Source: Burkholderia ambifaria (lineage in GTDB: Bacteria; Pseudomonadota; Gammaproteobacteria; Burkholderiales; Burkholderiaceae). Taken from it: a stretch of DNA of 64,000 nt. Below the pieces are notes generated by a model. That model had not been told where the DNA came from. It saw nothing but the letters and a program-made list of their open reading frames with translations, and ran no database searches. Each line of letters begins with the position of its first letter. Positions within the stretch are counted from its first letter, which is position 1. A program made the position numbers and the translations under genes. This document shows positions 24,382-33,473 of this stretch, piece after piece. The DNA is taken from contig NZ_LKPJ01000004.1 of the NCBI RefSeq assembly GCF_001443045.1, positions 125,292-189,291 of the forward strand, written 5' to 3'.

Positions 24382-26619
24382 CTACGGTTTGCGTGAGCCC
24401 GGCTTCGCGAACGCTCCCCGCACCTCGAAGCCGATCGCATCCGCGACGTTGCCGCGCGCGTCGACGAGTTCCAGCCGGTGCCGGCCCGGCCACGGCATCC
24501 ACGCGATGCGGTCGGCATGCCCGATCACCTTGTCGTCGAGCCGCCACGCGAACCGCGCGGCATGCCCGGACGACCGCTCGAACCAGATCCGCTGATTCTT
24601 CGGCGGAATGTCCGGATCAATCGCGAAGATCGTGCCGTCGGTCGGCGCGCCGATCGTCAGCGGCGCGCGCGCACCGTCCTTGCCCGGCGTGACGGGCGCC
24701 GCGAGCCGGATCGTGTCGAGTGCCGTGCCCGCGACGAACCACTCGTTGCGCGACGGCTCGACGTCGCGCTCGAACGTGATGCGGCACGTTTCGACGCCGG
24801 CCGGCGGCCTCGGCGCGCGGCTCGGCAGGTCGCGGTGCAGGTAGCCGACGACGGCCGACCACACCGGCGACGCACCCGTCACCCCCGACACGTCCCACAT
24901 CGACGAGCCGTCCGCATTGCCGACCCACACGCCGACCGTGTAGCGCGACGTGAACCCGACGGTCCAGTTGTCGCGCATGTCCTTGCTGGTGCCGGTCTTG
25001 ACCGCCGAGAAGAAGCGTGTCGCGAGCGGGTTGTCGAAACCGAACGTGCGCACGCGCGCGTTGTTGTCGGAGATGATGTCGGTGACGACGAAGCTGGCCG
25101 CTTCGCTGAATACGCGCGTGCCGTTATCCGGACGTCCCGGTGCCGATGCGACGGATGCAGGTGACGGCACGGGCAGGTCGACGACCTTGCGCGCGACGCC
25201 GCCGTTCGCGAGCGCGCGATACGCATTGGTCAGCGACAGCAGCGTGACGTCCGCGCTGCCGAGCGCGAGGCTGAAGCCGTAGTAGTCGCCTTCCTGCGCG
25301 AGTGGCAGGCCGAGCGCGGTCAGCGTGCGCGCGAAGCGGTGCGGCGTGACGAGCACGAGCGTGCGCACGGCCGGCACGTTCAGCGAGCCGCCGAGCGCGG
25401 TGCGCACGCTCACCCAGCCCTTGAAATCCTTGTCGTAGTTCTGCGGAATGTAGAGGCCGCCGCCGGCCGCGAGGTTGATCGGCGCATCGTCGAGCAGCGA
25501 CGCGGCCGTCAGCCGCTTCTCGTCGATCGCCTGCGCGTAGAGGAACGGCTTGAGCGTCGAGCCGGCCTGGCGCGGCGCGAGCACGGCGTCGACGTCGCGC
25601 GCGCTCGACAACGCACCCGACGAACCGACCCACGCGCGAATCTCGCCGGTCGCGTTGTCGATCACGACGACCGCGCCATCCTGCACGTTGCGACGGTGCG
25701 CGGGCGCGTTGAGTTCGGTCAGCGCGCGCGTCAGCGTGTCGCGCGCGAAGCGCTGCAGCGGCGCATCGAGCGTCGTGCGCACCTGCGCACCGGCCGCCGG
25801 CTTGACCTCGGCCGCGATGCGGCGCGCGAAGTGCGGCGCCAGAGCAGCACCGTCGTCACGCACCGCGTTGGCCGGGCGCGCGATCACGAGCTGCACGTAG
25901 CCGTCGAGCGACGCGCACGCCTGTTCCGCATGCATGTCGCGCAGGATCCGGCACGCGCGCTCGGCGACCTTCGCGGGTGCCGCGTTGGGGGCGCGCACCA
26001 GCGCCGCGGCGATCGCGGCTTCGCGCGCGTCGAGGCCGGACGGCGCCTTGCCGAACAGCACCTGCGACAGCGCGGCGAGCCCGACCGTCTCGCCGCGGAA
26101 CGGCACGAGATTCAGGTAGGCCTCGAGAATCTGGTCCTTGCGCCAGCCGCGTTCGAGCAGCAGCGCGTTCACCGCCTGCGTGGCCTTTTGCGGCAGCGAG
26201 CGCTGGCCCGAACGGTGCGGCGAATCACTGAGCAGCCCGGCGAGCTGCATCGTCACGGTCGACGCGCCGCGCGTGCGCTCGTTCCACAGATTGCCCCAGG
26301 CGGCACCTGCGATCCCGCGCCAGTCGACGCCGCTGTGTTCGTAGAAGCGCTTGTCCTCGGACACGACGATCGCCTCGCGGAACGCGGGCGACACGTCGGC
26401 GAGCGACACCCAGTCGCCGCGCCGCTCGGTGAGATCGACGCGCGTGCGCTGCAGCGGCGTGCCGTCGCGCGCGAGCAGCACCCAGTCGGAGCTGCGCCAG
26501 TTGCGGCGCACGTCGTCGTAGCTCGGCAGCGCATGCGCGACGAGCGGCGCGGCCAGCACCACGGCGACGAAGAGGCGGCCGGCGAAGCGCGCCGGCCGCG
26601 GCAAAGCCAGATCGATCAT
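24382..26619 (-). CDS. pbpC: Penicillin-binding protein 1C
   Basis: A bifunctional peptidoglycan synthase of 745 residues. An N-terminal membrane anchor precedes the glycosyltransferase family 51 domain, with catalytic E88 in VVSEDKRFYEHSGVDW and RGASTVTMQLAGLL. The transpeptidase domain has the active serine S354 in AGSTLKPFLYA and the KTG box in AVKTGTSKDMRDNWTVGFT. A C-terminal PBP1C domain follows (about 620-740). The gene starts 10 bp after the alpha-2-macroglobulin gene, an arrangement shared with E. coli yfhM-pbpC. In that pairing the macroglobulin traps invading proteases and PBP1C is proposed to repair the wall. Confidence 0.95.
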   Translation of the reverse strand: MIDLALPRPARFAGRLFVAVVLAAPLVAHALPSYDDVRRNWRSSDWVLLARDGTPLQRTRVDLTERRGDWVSLADVSPAFREAIVVSEDKRFYEHSGVDWRGIAGAAWGNLWNERTRGASTVTMQLAGLLSDSPHRSGQRSLPQKATQAVNALLLERGWRKDQILEAYLNLVPFRGETVGLAALSQVLFGKAPSGLDAREAAIAAALVRAPNAAPAKVAERACRILRDMHAEQACASLDGYVQLVIARPANAVRDDGAALAPHFARRIAAEVKPAAGAQVRTTLDAPLQRFARDTLTRALTELNAPAHRRNVQDGAVVVIDNATGEIRAWVGSSGALSSARDVDAVLAPRQAGSTLKPFLYAQAIDEKRLTAASLLDDAPINLAAGGGLYIPQNYDKDFKGWVSVRTALGGSLNVPAVRTLVLVTPHRFARTLTALGLPLAQEGDYYGFSLALGSADVTLLSLTNAYRALANGGVARKVVDLPVPSPASVASAPGRPDNGTRVFSEAASFVVTDIISDNNARVRTFGFDNPLATRFFSAVKTGTSKDMRDNWTVGFTSRYTVGVWVGNADGSSMWDVSGVTGASPVWSAVVGYLHRDLPSRAPRPPAGVETCRITFERDVEPSRNEWFVAGTALDTIRLAAPVTPGKDGARAPLTIGAPTDGTIFAIDPDIPPKNQRIWFERSSGHAARFAWRLDDKVIGHADRIAWMPWPGRHRLELVDARGNVADAIGFEVRGAFAKPGSRKP

Positions 26620-26629
26620 GACGTACTCG

Positions 26630-29600
26630 TTACTTGCCCGCGTCGGCCGGCTTCACGGTCATCGGCGGGTTCGGCCACAGGCCGTAGACGGACGGCGCAT
26701 ACAGCGCCTCGACGCGGGTCGGCGGCAGTCCGAACGTGCCGACGTTGTTCAGCCGCACCGTGTACTCGACCGAGAATTTGCCCTTCGGCAGATAGTCGTA
26801 ATACGCGCGGTAGCCGTCGAAGTCGCGTTCGACGAACGCGGGCCACGCGCCGTCGGGCCGCTTCTCGTCCTGCGTCGCGGCTTCCGAGTCGCGGCCGAGG
26901 CCCGAGCCGAGGATCGTCGCGCCCGACGGGATCGGATCGTTGACGACGACCCACGTCATGTCGCTCTGCGCATCGATGTCGAGATGCACACGTACGACGT
27001 CGCCGCGCGTCAGCACGCCCTTGACGGCGGGCGACACGGGCATGACGGTCTTCGTGATCCGGTAGCCGGCCGCGAACGGCGCGCGCAGCGGCACGGCCGC
27101 GAGGCTCTCGACGGTCGCCCATGGGCGGCCCGTGCCGTCCTGCTTGACGGACAGCGTGGCCGGCGCCTGCGATGCACGCGGCCACGGCATCAGCACGCTG
27201 CGTGCGGTGGCGGCGCGCGTCGCGGCGGTGGCCGATGCGGGCGCGTCGGCGGGCGCCGGTGCCTGCGACCACGAGATCGCGCGCTCGTTGCCGCCGAGCG
27301 CGACCTTCGTCGTGCCGGTGACCGGCACGCTCTCGTAAGTGCGCGAGAAGCGCTCGACCGCGAGCTGGCCGAGTGCGTTCGACGTCGTCGTCTGCCATGC
27401 GCCCTGACGTTGCAGCGCGAGCAGGCCGGCCGTCACGCGCGGCATCTCGTCCTTCCACGCCGGGTCGCCCGCGAATTCCAGCGCAAGGCGCGCGGCGTTG
27501 GTCTCGTTGCTCGTCATCAGCCACCACAGATCGTCGTCGCGCGCGGTCGAGAACACGAGTTGCGTGCCTTGGTACGTGAGGCGCGCGCGCAGGATCTGCT
27601 CGACCTGCGCGCGTTTCTCGTCGCGCTGCGGGATGTCCTTCACGCGCGTGAGGATCGCGTGATAGTCGATCACCGCCGACGTCGGCCACTGGTTGGGCGC
27701 GATCTCGATCGAGCCGAGCATGCGGCCTTGCGCGGCGCCGTAGCGCGACAGCGCCTCGATCGCGGCGAGCTTGCGCAGGTCGCGATCCTGGCGCGGCGCC
27801 CACGCGTTGCGCTCGATGCGGCCGTCGACGAAGCGCGCGAGCCCGGCCTCGAGCTGCGTGCGCAGGTCTTCCGGCAGCGCGAAGCGCGGGTCGAGGCGGC
27901 TCGCCTCGTCGGCGACCACGAGCAGGTACGACGACAGCGTCGGGCTGCCGTAGTGCGCATCGTCGGACGACGGCGGGAAGTAGCTCGCGAGCCCGTCGCT
28001 GTCGAGATAGACAGGCATGCGCGCAACCAGCGCCTGCCATTGCGCGGCGTCGTGCAGGCCGATCGCGCGCGAGGTCTGCTGTTCGAGGCACCTGTACGGA
28101 TAGCGCTCGAACCAGCGCCGCACGCCGGGCAGGCCGTCGGCGAGCTTTGACTGCAGCGACACGGCGATGCCGCCGCGCGGTGCGCCTTGCGCGTTGTTGA
28201 CGGCGCCGGCCGGGGCCGACACGGGTAGCGTCAGCGTGCCGTCGACCTGCGCGAGCGTGGCCTGCTGCACGGTCACCGGTAGCGCGGGCACGACCTTCTG
28301 CGCGACGGCCAGCGCGTCGACCGCGCGCTTGCCGCCTTGCTCGGCTGCCTCGATGCGCCAGTTCAGCGCGCCGGCCGCGTCGAGCGCTTGCTCGGGCACG
28401 GTGATCGTCCACGCGACCTCGGTCGCCGCATTGGCTGCGAGCGACACGGTTTGCGGCGCGACGTCGAGGCCCGTCACGTGCGGCGTCACGACGACCTGCA
28501 TCGCGCGGTCGGTCGTGTTGCGCAGCGTGACCTGCGCGCGGAACGCGTCGCCTTCGCGCACGAGCGGCGGCAGGCCGGAGATCAGTTGCAGATCCTGCGT
28601 GCTGCGGATCGACGTGCTGCCGGTGCCGAAGCGGTCGGGGCCGACTGCCGCGATCGCGACGATCCGGAAGCGCGTGAGCGCGTCGTTCAGCGGCACCTCG
28701 ACGGTTGCGCTGCCGTTCGCATCGAGCGTCACGCGCGGATTCCACAGCAGCAGCGTGTCGAACAGCTCGCGCGTCGGCGCGCTGCCGCCACCGCCGCCGG
28801 CCGGCACGGCCTTGCGGCCGAAGTGGCGGCGGCCGACGATTTCCATCTGCGCGGTGGCCGTCTCGACGCCGTATGCGCGTCGCTGCAGCATCGCGTCGAG
28901 CAGGTCCCAGCTGTTGTTCGGCATCAGTTCGAGCAGCGCCTCGTCGACCGCCGCGACCGCGATCTGCGTGCCGGCGGGCGCGGGCTGGCCGTTCGGCAGC
29001 GTGACCTTCACGTGCGCCTGTGCCTTGCTGCGCACCGTGTAGCGCGTCGCGTCGGTCGTCACGGTCACGCCGAGACGATGCACGCCCGTGCCGACCTTGA
29101 TTTCGCCGAGGCCGTAGCGGAACGCGGGCTTCGACAGGTCGACGAACGCGGTCGGCGCTTCATAGTGACGGCCTTCGCGCCAGAACGCGCGCGCCCATTC
29201 GATCGGCGCCTTCCAGCCCCACGTGAAGAACGAGTACCACGGCACTTCGCGGATCCGGCCGCGCAACGCGAGCACCGATACGTAGACGTTCGGCCCCCAC
29301 GATTCGCCGACCTTCAGGTCGACGGTCGGGTTCTTGCCATTGAGCTGCACGACGTGCGTTTCCATCACGCCGCCGCGTTCGACCGCGACGAGGGCGGTCG
29401 CGTAGCGGAACGGCATGCGCACCTGGAAGCGGGCCGTTTCGCCCGGTTCGTAGGCGGTCTTCTCCGGAATCACGTCGATCCGGTCGGTGTTGTCGCCGCC
29501 GAACCAGAGTTCGTCCTCGCGCGTGACCCAGACGGACGTCGACGCGTTCGACGTGCGCCCGTCGCCGTCCTTCGCGACCGCGATCAACTGGACGTTGCCG

Positions 29601-32600
29601 GCCTGCTCGAGCGTCGCGTCGCAGGCCATGCGGCCCTTGTCGTCGGTCTTGCCCGAGCACAGCACGCCGAGGTCGCGCGTGTCGCTCTTGTTGTCGTACG
29701 CGTAGAAGCCGCCGACCATCCGCTTGCGCGACGACGTCGTGACGTGCGCGACGCCCTTGATCTCGATCGACACCGACGCGCGCGGCTTGCCCTGCAGGTC
29801 GACTGCGAGCGCCTGTACCGGCACGCGCTGGCCGACCGACACCCAGCGGCCGGCCTTGATACCGGCCACCACCGCGGCTGGCCACAGGATCGTGTCGCCG
29901 CGGATCGTCTGCACTTCGCCGTTCGGGTCCGCGAACGTCGCTTCGAGCGCGATGCGCTTCGGCGCATCGACGTCGGGCAGGCCCTTGAGCGTGACGGACC
30001 CCGCGCCGTTGCGGTCGAGCGTCAGCGGCAGCTTGTCCGCGATCAGCTTGGTTGCATCGGGATCGTTGTTCGCGGCCGATGCGCTGTCGCCGTCCTGCGA
30101 ATCGTCGTCGGCGTTGCCGTCGCTGCGCTCCGGACGATAGGGCGTGAAGCTGAAGTCCTCGAAGCGATCCGCGAACGGGGGCGACGCCCACTTCATCAGC
30201 GCCGACACCTGCACGGGCAGGTTCGATGCGCCGCCGCCCGACACGTAGTCGATCTGCACCGCGAGCGGTGCTTCCTTGACCGCGACGAGCGGGCTCTTCT
30301 GCGCGTCGCGCGCGCTGATCGTCCCCTTGAGCACCGGCAGGCGGAACGCCTCCACGCGGAAGCTGCCGCTGTAGTAGCTGGTGGTCGGCGCATCGTCCGG
30401 GCCGCCTTCGAGCGATACGCTGTATTCGCCGAGCTTCGCCGCGGGCGGCAGCGCGAACCGGGTATCCGCGCTGTGGTCGGCCGACCACGTGAGCGGCAGC
30501 TTGTAGGTCTGGTCCGAGCCGAGATGGCGGATCGTCACGCGCGTCGGGTATTGCGCCGGGAACGCGAGACTCTGCAGCGTCTCGGTGCGCAGGAAGTGCT
30601 TCATCGACACGGTTTCGCCGGCACGCAAGAGCGTGCGGTCGAACACGGTATGCGCGCGCACGGTCGGTGCGCTGTCGGTGTCGGTCGGCACGTTGAAGCG
30701 CCACGACTCGATCCCGCGGTTCCAGTTCGAGCTGACGAACGCCATGTCGGGGCCCGTCTTCGGATCGTCGACGCGCGCCGACACGAAGTAGTCGTCGAAG
30801 CGTTCCGACTGGCTGCATTCGTGTTTCGGCTCGAATGGGCCGTCGATCTTCAGCAGGCCCTGCGCATCGGTCTTGCCGGATGCGATCTCGTCGCCGTTGC
30901 AATCCGATACGCGGATCTGCGCGTTCGGCACCGGCTTGCCCTTGTCGAGTGTCGTGACCCACACGAGGTTGTTCTCGCGGCCCTGTTTCAGGTGCACGCC
31001 GAGGTTCGTGACGAGCACGGTCGTGCGCACGTACATGCTCGACGGCTTCGCGAGCAGCGAGCGGCCGAGCGCGGGCGACGCGAGTTCGAGCACGTAGAAG
31101 CCGGGCTTGTCGATCGGCACGCCGACGACCTCGAACGGACGCAGCGTCTTCGGATCGGCCTTCGGCAGCGTCAGCGCCTGCGCACCCGGTTCGCCGGCGA
31201 GCAGCGACAGCGAGCGCACGTCGATGCGGCGGTTCTGCGGCGCGGGCATCTTCTCGCCCGCCTCGAGCGGCACGTAGACGGGGTGCTGGCCCTTGCGCCG
31301 GAGCAGGCCCGGCATGCGCTCGTCGATCGTGCCGGCCGTCATCGACCAGTTGTCGAAGCGCTCGACGGTGCGCATCCATTGACGGATCGCGGTGTCGTCG
31401 TCGACCTTCAGGTTCGAGAATTGCGCACCGCTCGTGTTGAGGCCCGCGATATGCAGGTCGGCCTCGACGTTGCGCAGCGTGACGGGCACGAGCGCGGGCG
31501 TATCGGGTTCGGCGAAGCGCTCGACGATCCCGAAGGTGCCCGACGAGAATTTCGCGAGCGGCGGCATCGGCGCGGTGCGCGTCGCGAGCGGGAACAGGTC
31601 GGCGTTCGCGAGCGAACGGTCGGTCACGTCGCGCAGGCCGGACGGCAGCTCGATCGTCAAGCTTGCCTGCGCGGGCAGCGGCGGATTGAACGTGACGGTC
31701 GTCACTTCGTCGCTGTGGTCGTCGGCGGCGAAGGTCGGTGAAAGCGAACCGTCAGGGCCGCGCAGCTTGATTGCCTCGGCGTTCTTGCGCGAGATCGGCG
31801 CATTGAACGACAGCGTCAGCGGGCGCAACGGCGTGCACGGTGCCTTCGCGTTCTCGCGTTCGCACGAGAAACTCGCGGCAAACGGGGCGCGCACCGTGAA
31901 GTCGAAACGGCGCTCGGTGTCGTTCGCGATGCCGCTCGGGCTTGCGACGCCCTTGCCATAGACGAGCTGCATCTTCGCGCTCGCGGGTAGTGCCTGCGCG
32001 CACGACAGCGTCAGCACGCGCGCGGTGTCCTTCTTCAGCCCGAAGTGGTCGAGCAGCGCGTTGCGCGTGTCGTCGTCGGCGGCCGTGACGGGGATGCGGT
32101 TGCCGATGCCGGCCGCTTCGCACCAGATGTTCGCGAGCGCGGAGCGCGGCTCGGCCGGGCCGTTCAGCTTCAGCACGAAGACCTGGCGTTCCTCGATCTC
32201 GCGCGAGCCGGGACGCACCGTCACCGGGAACGGGCCGCCGGTTTGAAACGTGAAGCGGCGCGGGCCGCTTACCGCATTGCCGGCGACCGAGCGCAGCGCG
32301 TCGTTGAGCGCGACCGAGCAGCGCACGCCCGGCGGCAGGTCATTCTCGAAATCGTAGACCCAGGTCTTGTCGTCGAGCCAGTGACCCTGGCCGCGTGCGG
32401 CGGCGGAATCGTTGCAGGTCATGCGCGCGGGATTCGGCGCGGATGCCGAGCCGAACGCGACCATCGGTTCGTCGAACTTGACGACGCTCTGCCGGACTTC
32501 GGTGACCGTGCCTTGCGGCGATACGCTCACCGTGCGTGCCGCGAGTGCATGTAGCGACAGTGCCGCGGCGCCCCCGAGTGCGGCGACCGCGCCGATGCGC

Positions 32601-32662
32601 CAGAGCGGCCGTGTGATGGGATTGGATTGATGCGTGTTGTTGTGTTTGTCGCGCTGCTTCAT
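26630..32662 (-). CDS. Bacterial alpha-2-macroglobulin (YfhM type)
   Basis: A giant envelope protein of 2010 residues from MKQRDKHNNTHQSNPITRPLW. A start 105 bp earlier is possible but lacks signal character. One hydrophobic segment (WRIGAVAALGGAAALSLHALA) serves as signal or anchor. There is no lipobox Cys, unlike the lipoprotein YfhM of E. coli. Repeated macroglobulin domains fill the first 1300 residues, then the thioester domain carries CLEQ (C1525) in YPYRCLEQQTSRAIG. The C-terminus holds the receptor-like domain. Family members use the thioester and a bait region to trap proteases in the periplasm. It is encoded directly upstream of pbpC. Confidence 0.94.
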   Translation of the reverse strand: MKQRDKHNNTHQSNPITRPLWRIGAVAALGGAAALSLHALAARTVSVSPQGTVTEVRQSVVKFDEPMVAFGSASAPNPARMTCNDSAAARGQGHWLDDKTWVYDFENDLPPGVRCSVALNDALRSVAGNAVSGPRRFTFQTGGPFPVTVRPGSREIEERQVFVLKLNGPAEPRSALANIWCEAAGIGNRIPVTAADDDTRNALLDHFGLKKDTARVLTLSCAQALPASAKMQLVYGKGVASPSGIANDTERRFDFTVRAPFAASFSCERENAKAPCTPLRPLTLSFNAPISRKNAEAIKLRGPDGSLSPTFAADDHSDEVTTVTFNPPLPAQASLTIELPSGLRDVTDRSLANADLFPLATRTAPMPPLAKFSSGTFGIVERFAEPDTPALVPVTLRNVEADLHIAGLNTSGAQFSNLKVDDDTAIRQWMRTVERFDNWSMTAGTIDERMPGLLRRKGQHPVYVPLEAGEKMPAPQNRRIDVRSLSLLAGEPGAQALTLPKADPKTLRPFEVVGVPIDKPGFYVLELASPALGRSLLAKPSSMYVRTTVLVTNLGVHLKQGRENNLVWVTTLDKGKPVPNAQIRVSDCNGDEIASGKTDAQGLLKIDGPFEPKHECSQSERFDDYFVSARVDDPKTGPDMAFVSSNWNRGIESWRFNVPTDTDSAPTVRAHTVFDRTLLRAGETVSMKHFLRTETLQSLAFPAQYPTRVTIRHLGSDQTYKLPLTWSADHSADTRFALPPAAKLGEYSVSLEGGPDDAPTTSYYSGSFRVEAFRLPVLKGTISARDAQKSPLVAVKEAPLAVQIDYVSGGGASNLPVQVSALMKWASPPFADRFEDFSFTPYRPERSDGNADDDSQDGDSASAANNDPDATKLIADKLPLTLDRNGAGSVTLKGLPDVDAPKRIALEATFADPNGEVQTIRGDTILWPAAVVAGIKAGRWVSVGQRVPVQALAVDLQGKPRASVSIEIKGVAHVTTSSRKRMVGGFYAYDNKSDTRDLGVLCSGKTDDKGRMACDATLEQAGNVQLIAVAKDGDGRTSNASTSVWVTREDELWFGGDNTDRIDVIPEKTAYEPGETARFQVRMPFRYATALVAVERGGVMETHVVQLNGKNPTVDLKVGESWGPNVYVSVLALRGRIREVPWYSFFTWGWKAPIEWARAFWREGRHYEAPTAFVDLSKPAFRYGLGEIKVGTGVHRLGVTVTTDATRYTVRSKAQAHVKVTLPNGQPAPAGTQIAVAAVDEALLELMPNNSWDLLDAMLQRRAYGVETATAQMEIVGRRHFGRKAVPAGGGGGSAPTRELFDTLLLWNPRVTLDANGSATVEVPLNDALTRFRIVAIAAVGPDRFGTGSTSIRSTQDLQLISGLPPLVREGDAFRAQVTLRNTTDRAMQVVVTPHVTGLDVAPQTVSLAANAATEVAWTITVPEQALDAAGALNWRIEAAEQGGKRAVDALAVAQKVVPALPVTVQQATLAQVDGTLTLPVSAPAGAVNNAQGAPRGGIAVSLQSKLADGLPGVRRWFERYPYRCLEQQTSRAIGLHDAAQWQALVARMPVYLDSDGLASYFPPSSDDAHYGSPTLSSYLLVVADEASRLDPRFALPEDLRTQLEAGLARFVDGRIERNAWAPRQDRDLRKLAAIEALSRYGAAQGRMLGSIEIAPNQWPTSAVIDYHAILTRVKDIPQRDEKRAQVEQILRARLTYQGTQLVFSTARDDDLWWLMTSNETNAARLALEFAGDPAWKDEMPRVTAGLLALQRQGAWQTTTSNALGQLAVERFSRTYESVPVTGTTKVALGGNERAISWSQAPAPADAPASATAATRAATARSVLMPWPRASQAPATLSVKQDGTGRPWATVESLAAVPLRAPFAAGYRITKTVMPVSPAVKGVLTRGDVVRVHLDIDAQSDMTWVVVNDPIPSGATILGSGLGRDSEAATQDEKRPDGAWPAFVERDFDGYRAYYDYLPKGKFSVEYTVRLNNVGTFGLPPTRVEALYAPSVYGLWPNPPMTVKPADAGK

Positions 32663-32966
32663 CGCTCGATGCCCTCGGAGGGAAGCTTTCTGTTTGATTG
32701 CACGCGATTCTAACCGACGGGCATGTGAGCGGATGACCGGAAGCGGCGTGTCGTCGGGTTGCGACACATCGGCATCCCGATGCAGAATTGTCGCGTCGAC
32801 GACACAAAATTGCAGCGAAATGTCGAGTGTCTCGGATTGCGGAACATTTAATGGACTATAAAAGCATTGTCCAATCCGAATTGTGCGCGTACATTTCAGG
32901 GCCGCGCGAAAGTTTGAGAAATATCAAGCGTGGTTTTCCCGAATCCGGTGTTCGAGAGAAGGAAAC
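32663..32966. promoter_or_regulatory. Divergent promoter region with an inverted repeat
   Basis: This 304-bp gap serves the macroglobulin/pbpC unit to the left and the FAD-GDH operon to the right. It is AT-richer than its surroundings between 32800 and 32900. An inverted repeat TCGGATTG (32832-32839) and CAATCCGA (32872-32879), 40 bp centre to centre, is a candidate operator for the dehydrogenase operon. AGAAGGA supplies the ribosome binding site for the first gene. Confidence 0.5.
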
Positions 32967-33473
32967 ATGCACAACGACAACACCCCCCACTCGCGTCGTG
33001 ACAACGACGCATCCGCATCCGGCATCACGCGGCGTCAATGGCTGCAGGGCGCACTGGCGCTGACGGCGGCGGGCCTCACCGGCTCGCTGGCGTTGCGGGC
33101 CCTGGCCGATAATCCCGGCACCGCGCCGCTCGACACGTTCATGACGCTGTCGGAAGCACTGACAGGCAAGAAAGGGCTGAGCCGCGTGCTCGGCGAACGC
33201 TACCTGCAGGCGTTGCAGAAGGGCTCGTTCAAGACGGCCGACGGCCTGTCGCAACTCGCCGGCGCGCTCGCATCCGGCTCGTTGAGTCCCGATCAGGAAG
33301 CATCCGCGCTGTCGATTCTCGGCGCGTGGTATCTCGGCGTCGTCGACAACGTCGTGATTGCCTACGAAGAAGCATTAATGTTCAGCGTCGTATCCGATAC
33401 GCTCGTGATCCCTTCGTATTGCCCCAACAAACCCGGCTTCTGGGCCGAAAAACCGATCGAGAGGCAAGCCTGA
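32967..33473 (+). CDS. FAD-dependent glucose dehydrogenase gamma subunit
   Basis: A 168-residue protein from MHNDNTPHSRRDNDAS, with AAGGA before its ATG. A twin-arginine signal is clear (ITRRQWLQGALALTAAGLTGSLALRALA). This matches the small subunit of the Burkholderia cepacia FAD-GDH complex (gluconate 2-dehydrogenase subunit 3 family). That subunit carries the folded catalytic subunit, which lacks its own signal, across the membrane by the Tat system. The stop overlaps the alpha-subunit start, so translation is coupled. Confidence 0.95.
   Translation: MHNDNTPHSRRDNDASASGITRRQWLQGALALTAAGLTGSLALRALADNPGTAPLDTFMTLSEALTGKKGLSRVLGERYLQALQKGSFKTADGLSQLAGALASGSLSPDQEASALSILGAWYLGVVDNVVIAYEEALMFSVVSDTLVIPSYCPNKPGFWAEKPIERQA

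Noticed and set aside
28337-31741. A 1134-codon plus-strand frame opposite the alpha-2-macroglobulin gene
   Set aside because: Low-complexity shadow frame with no recognisable domain.
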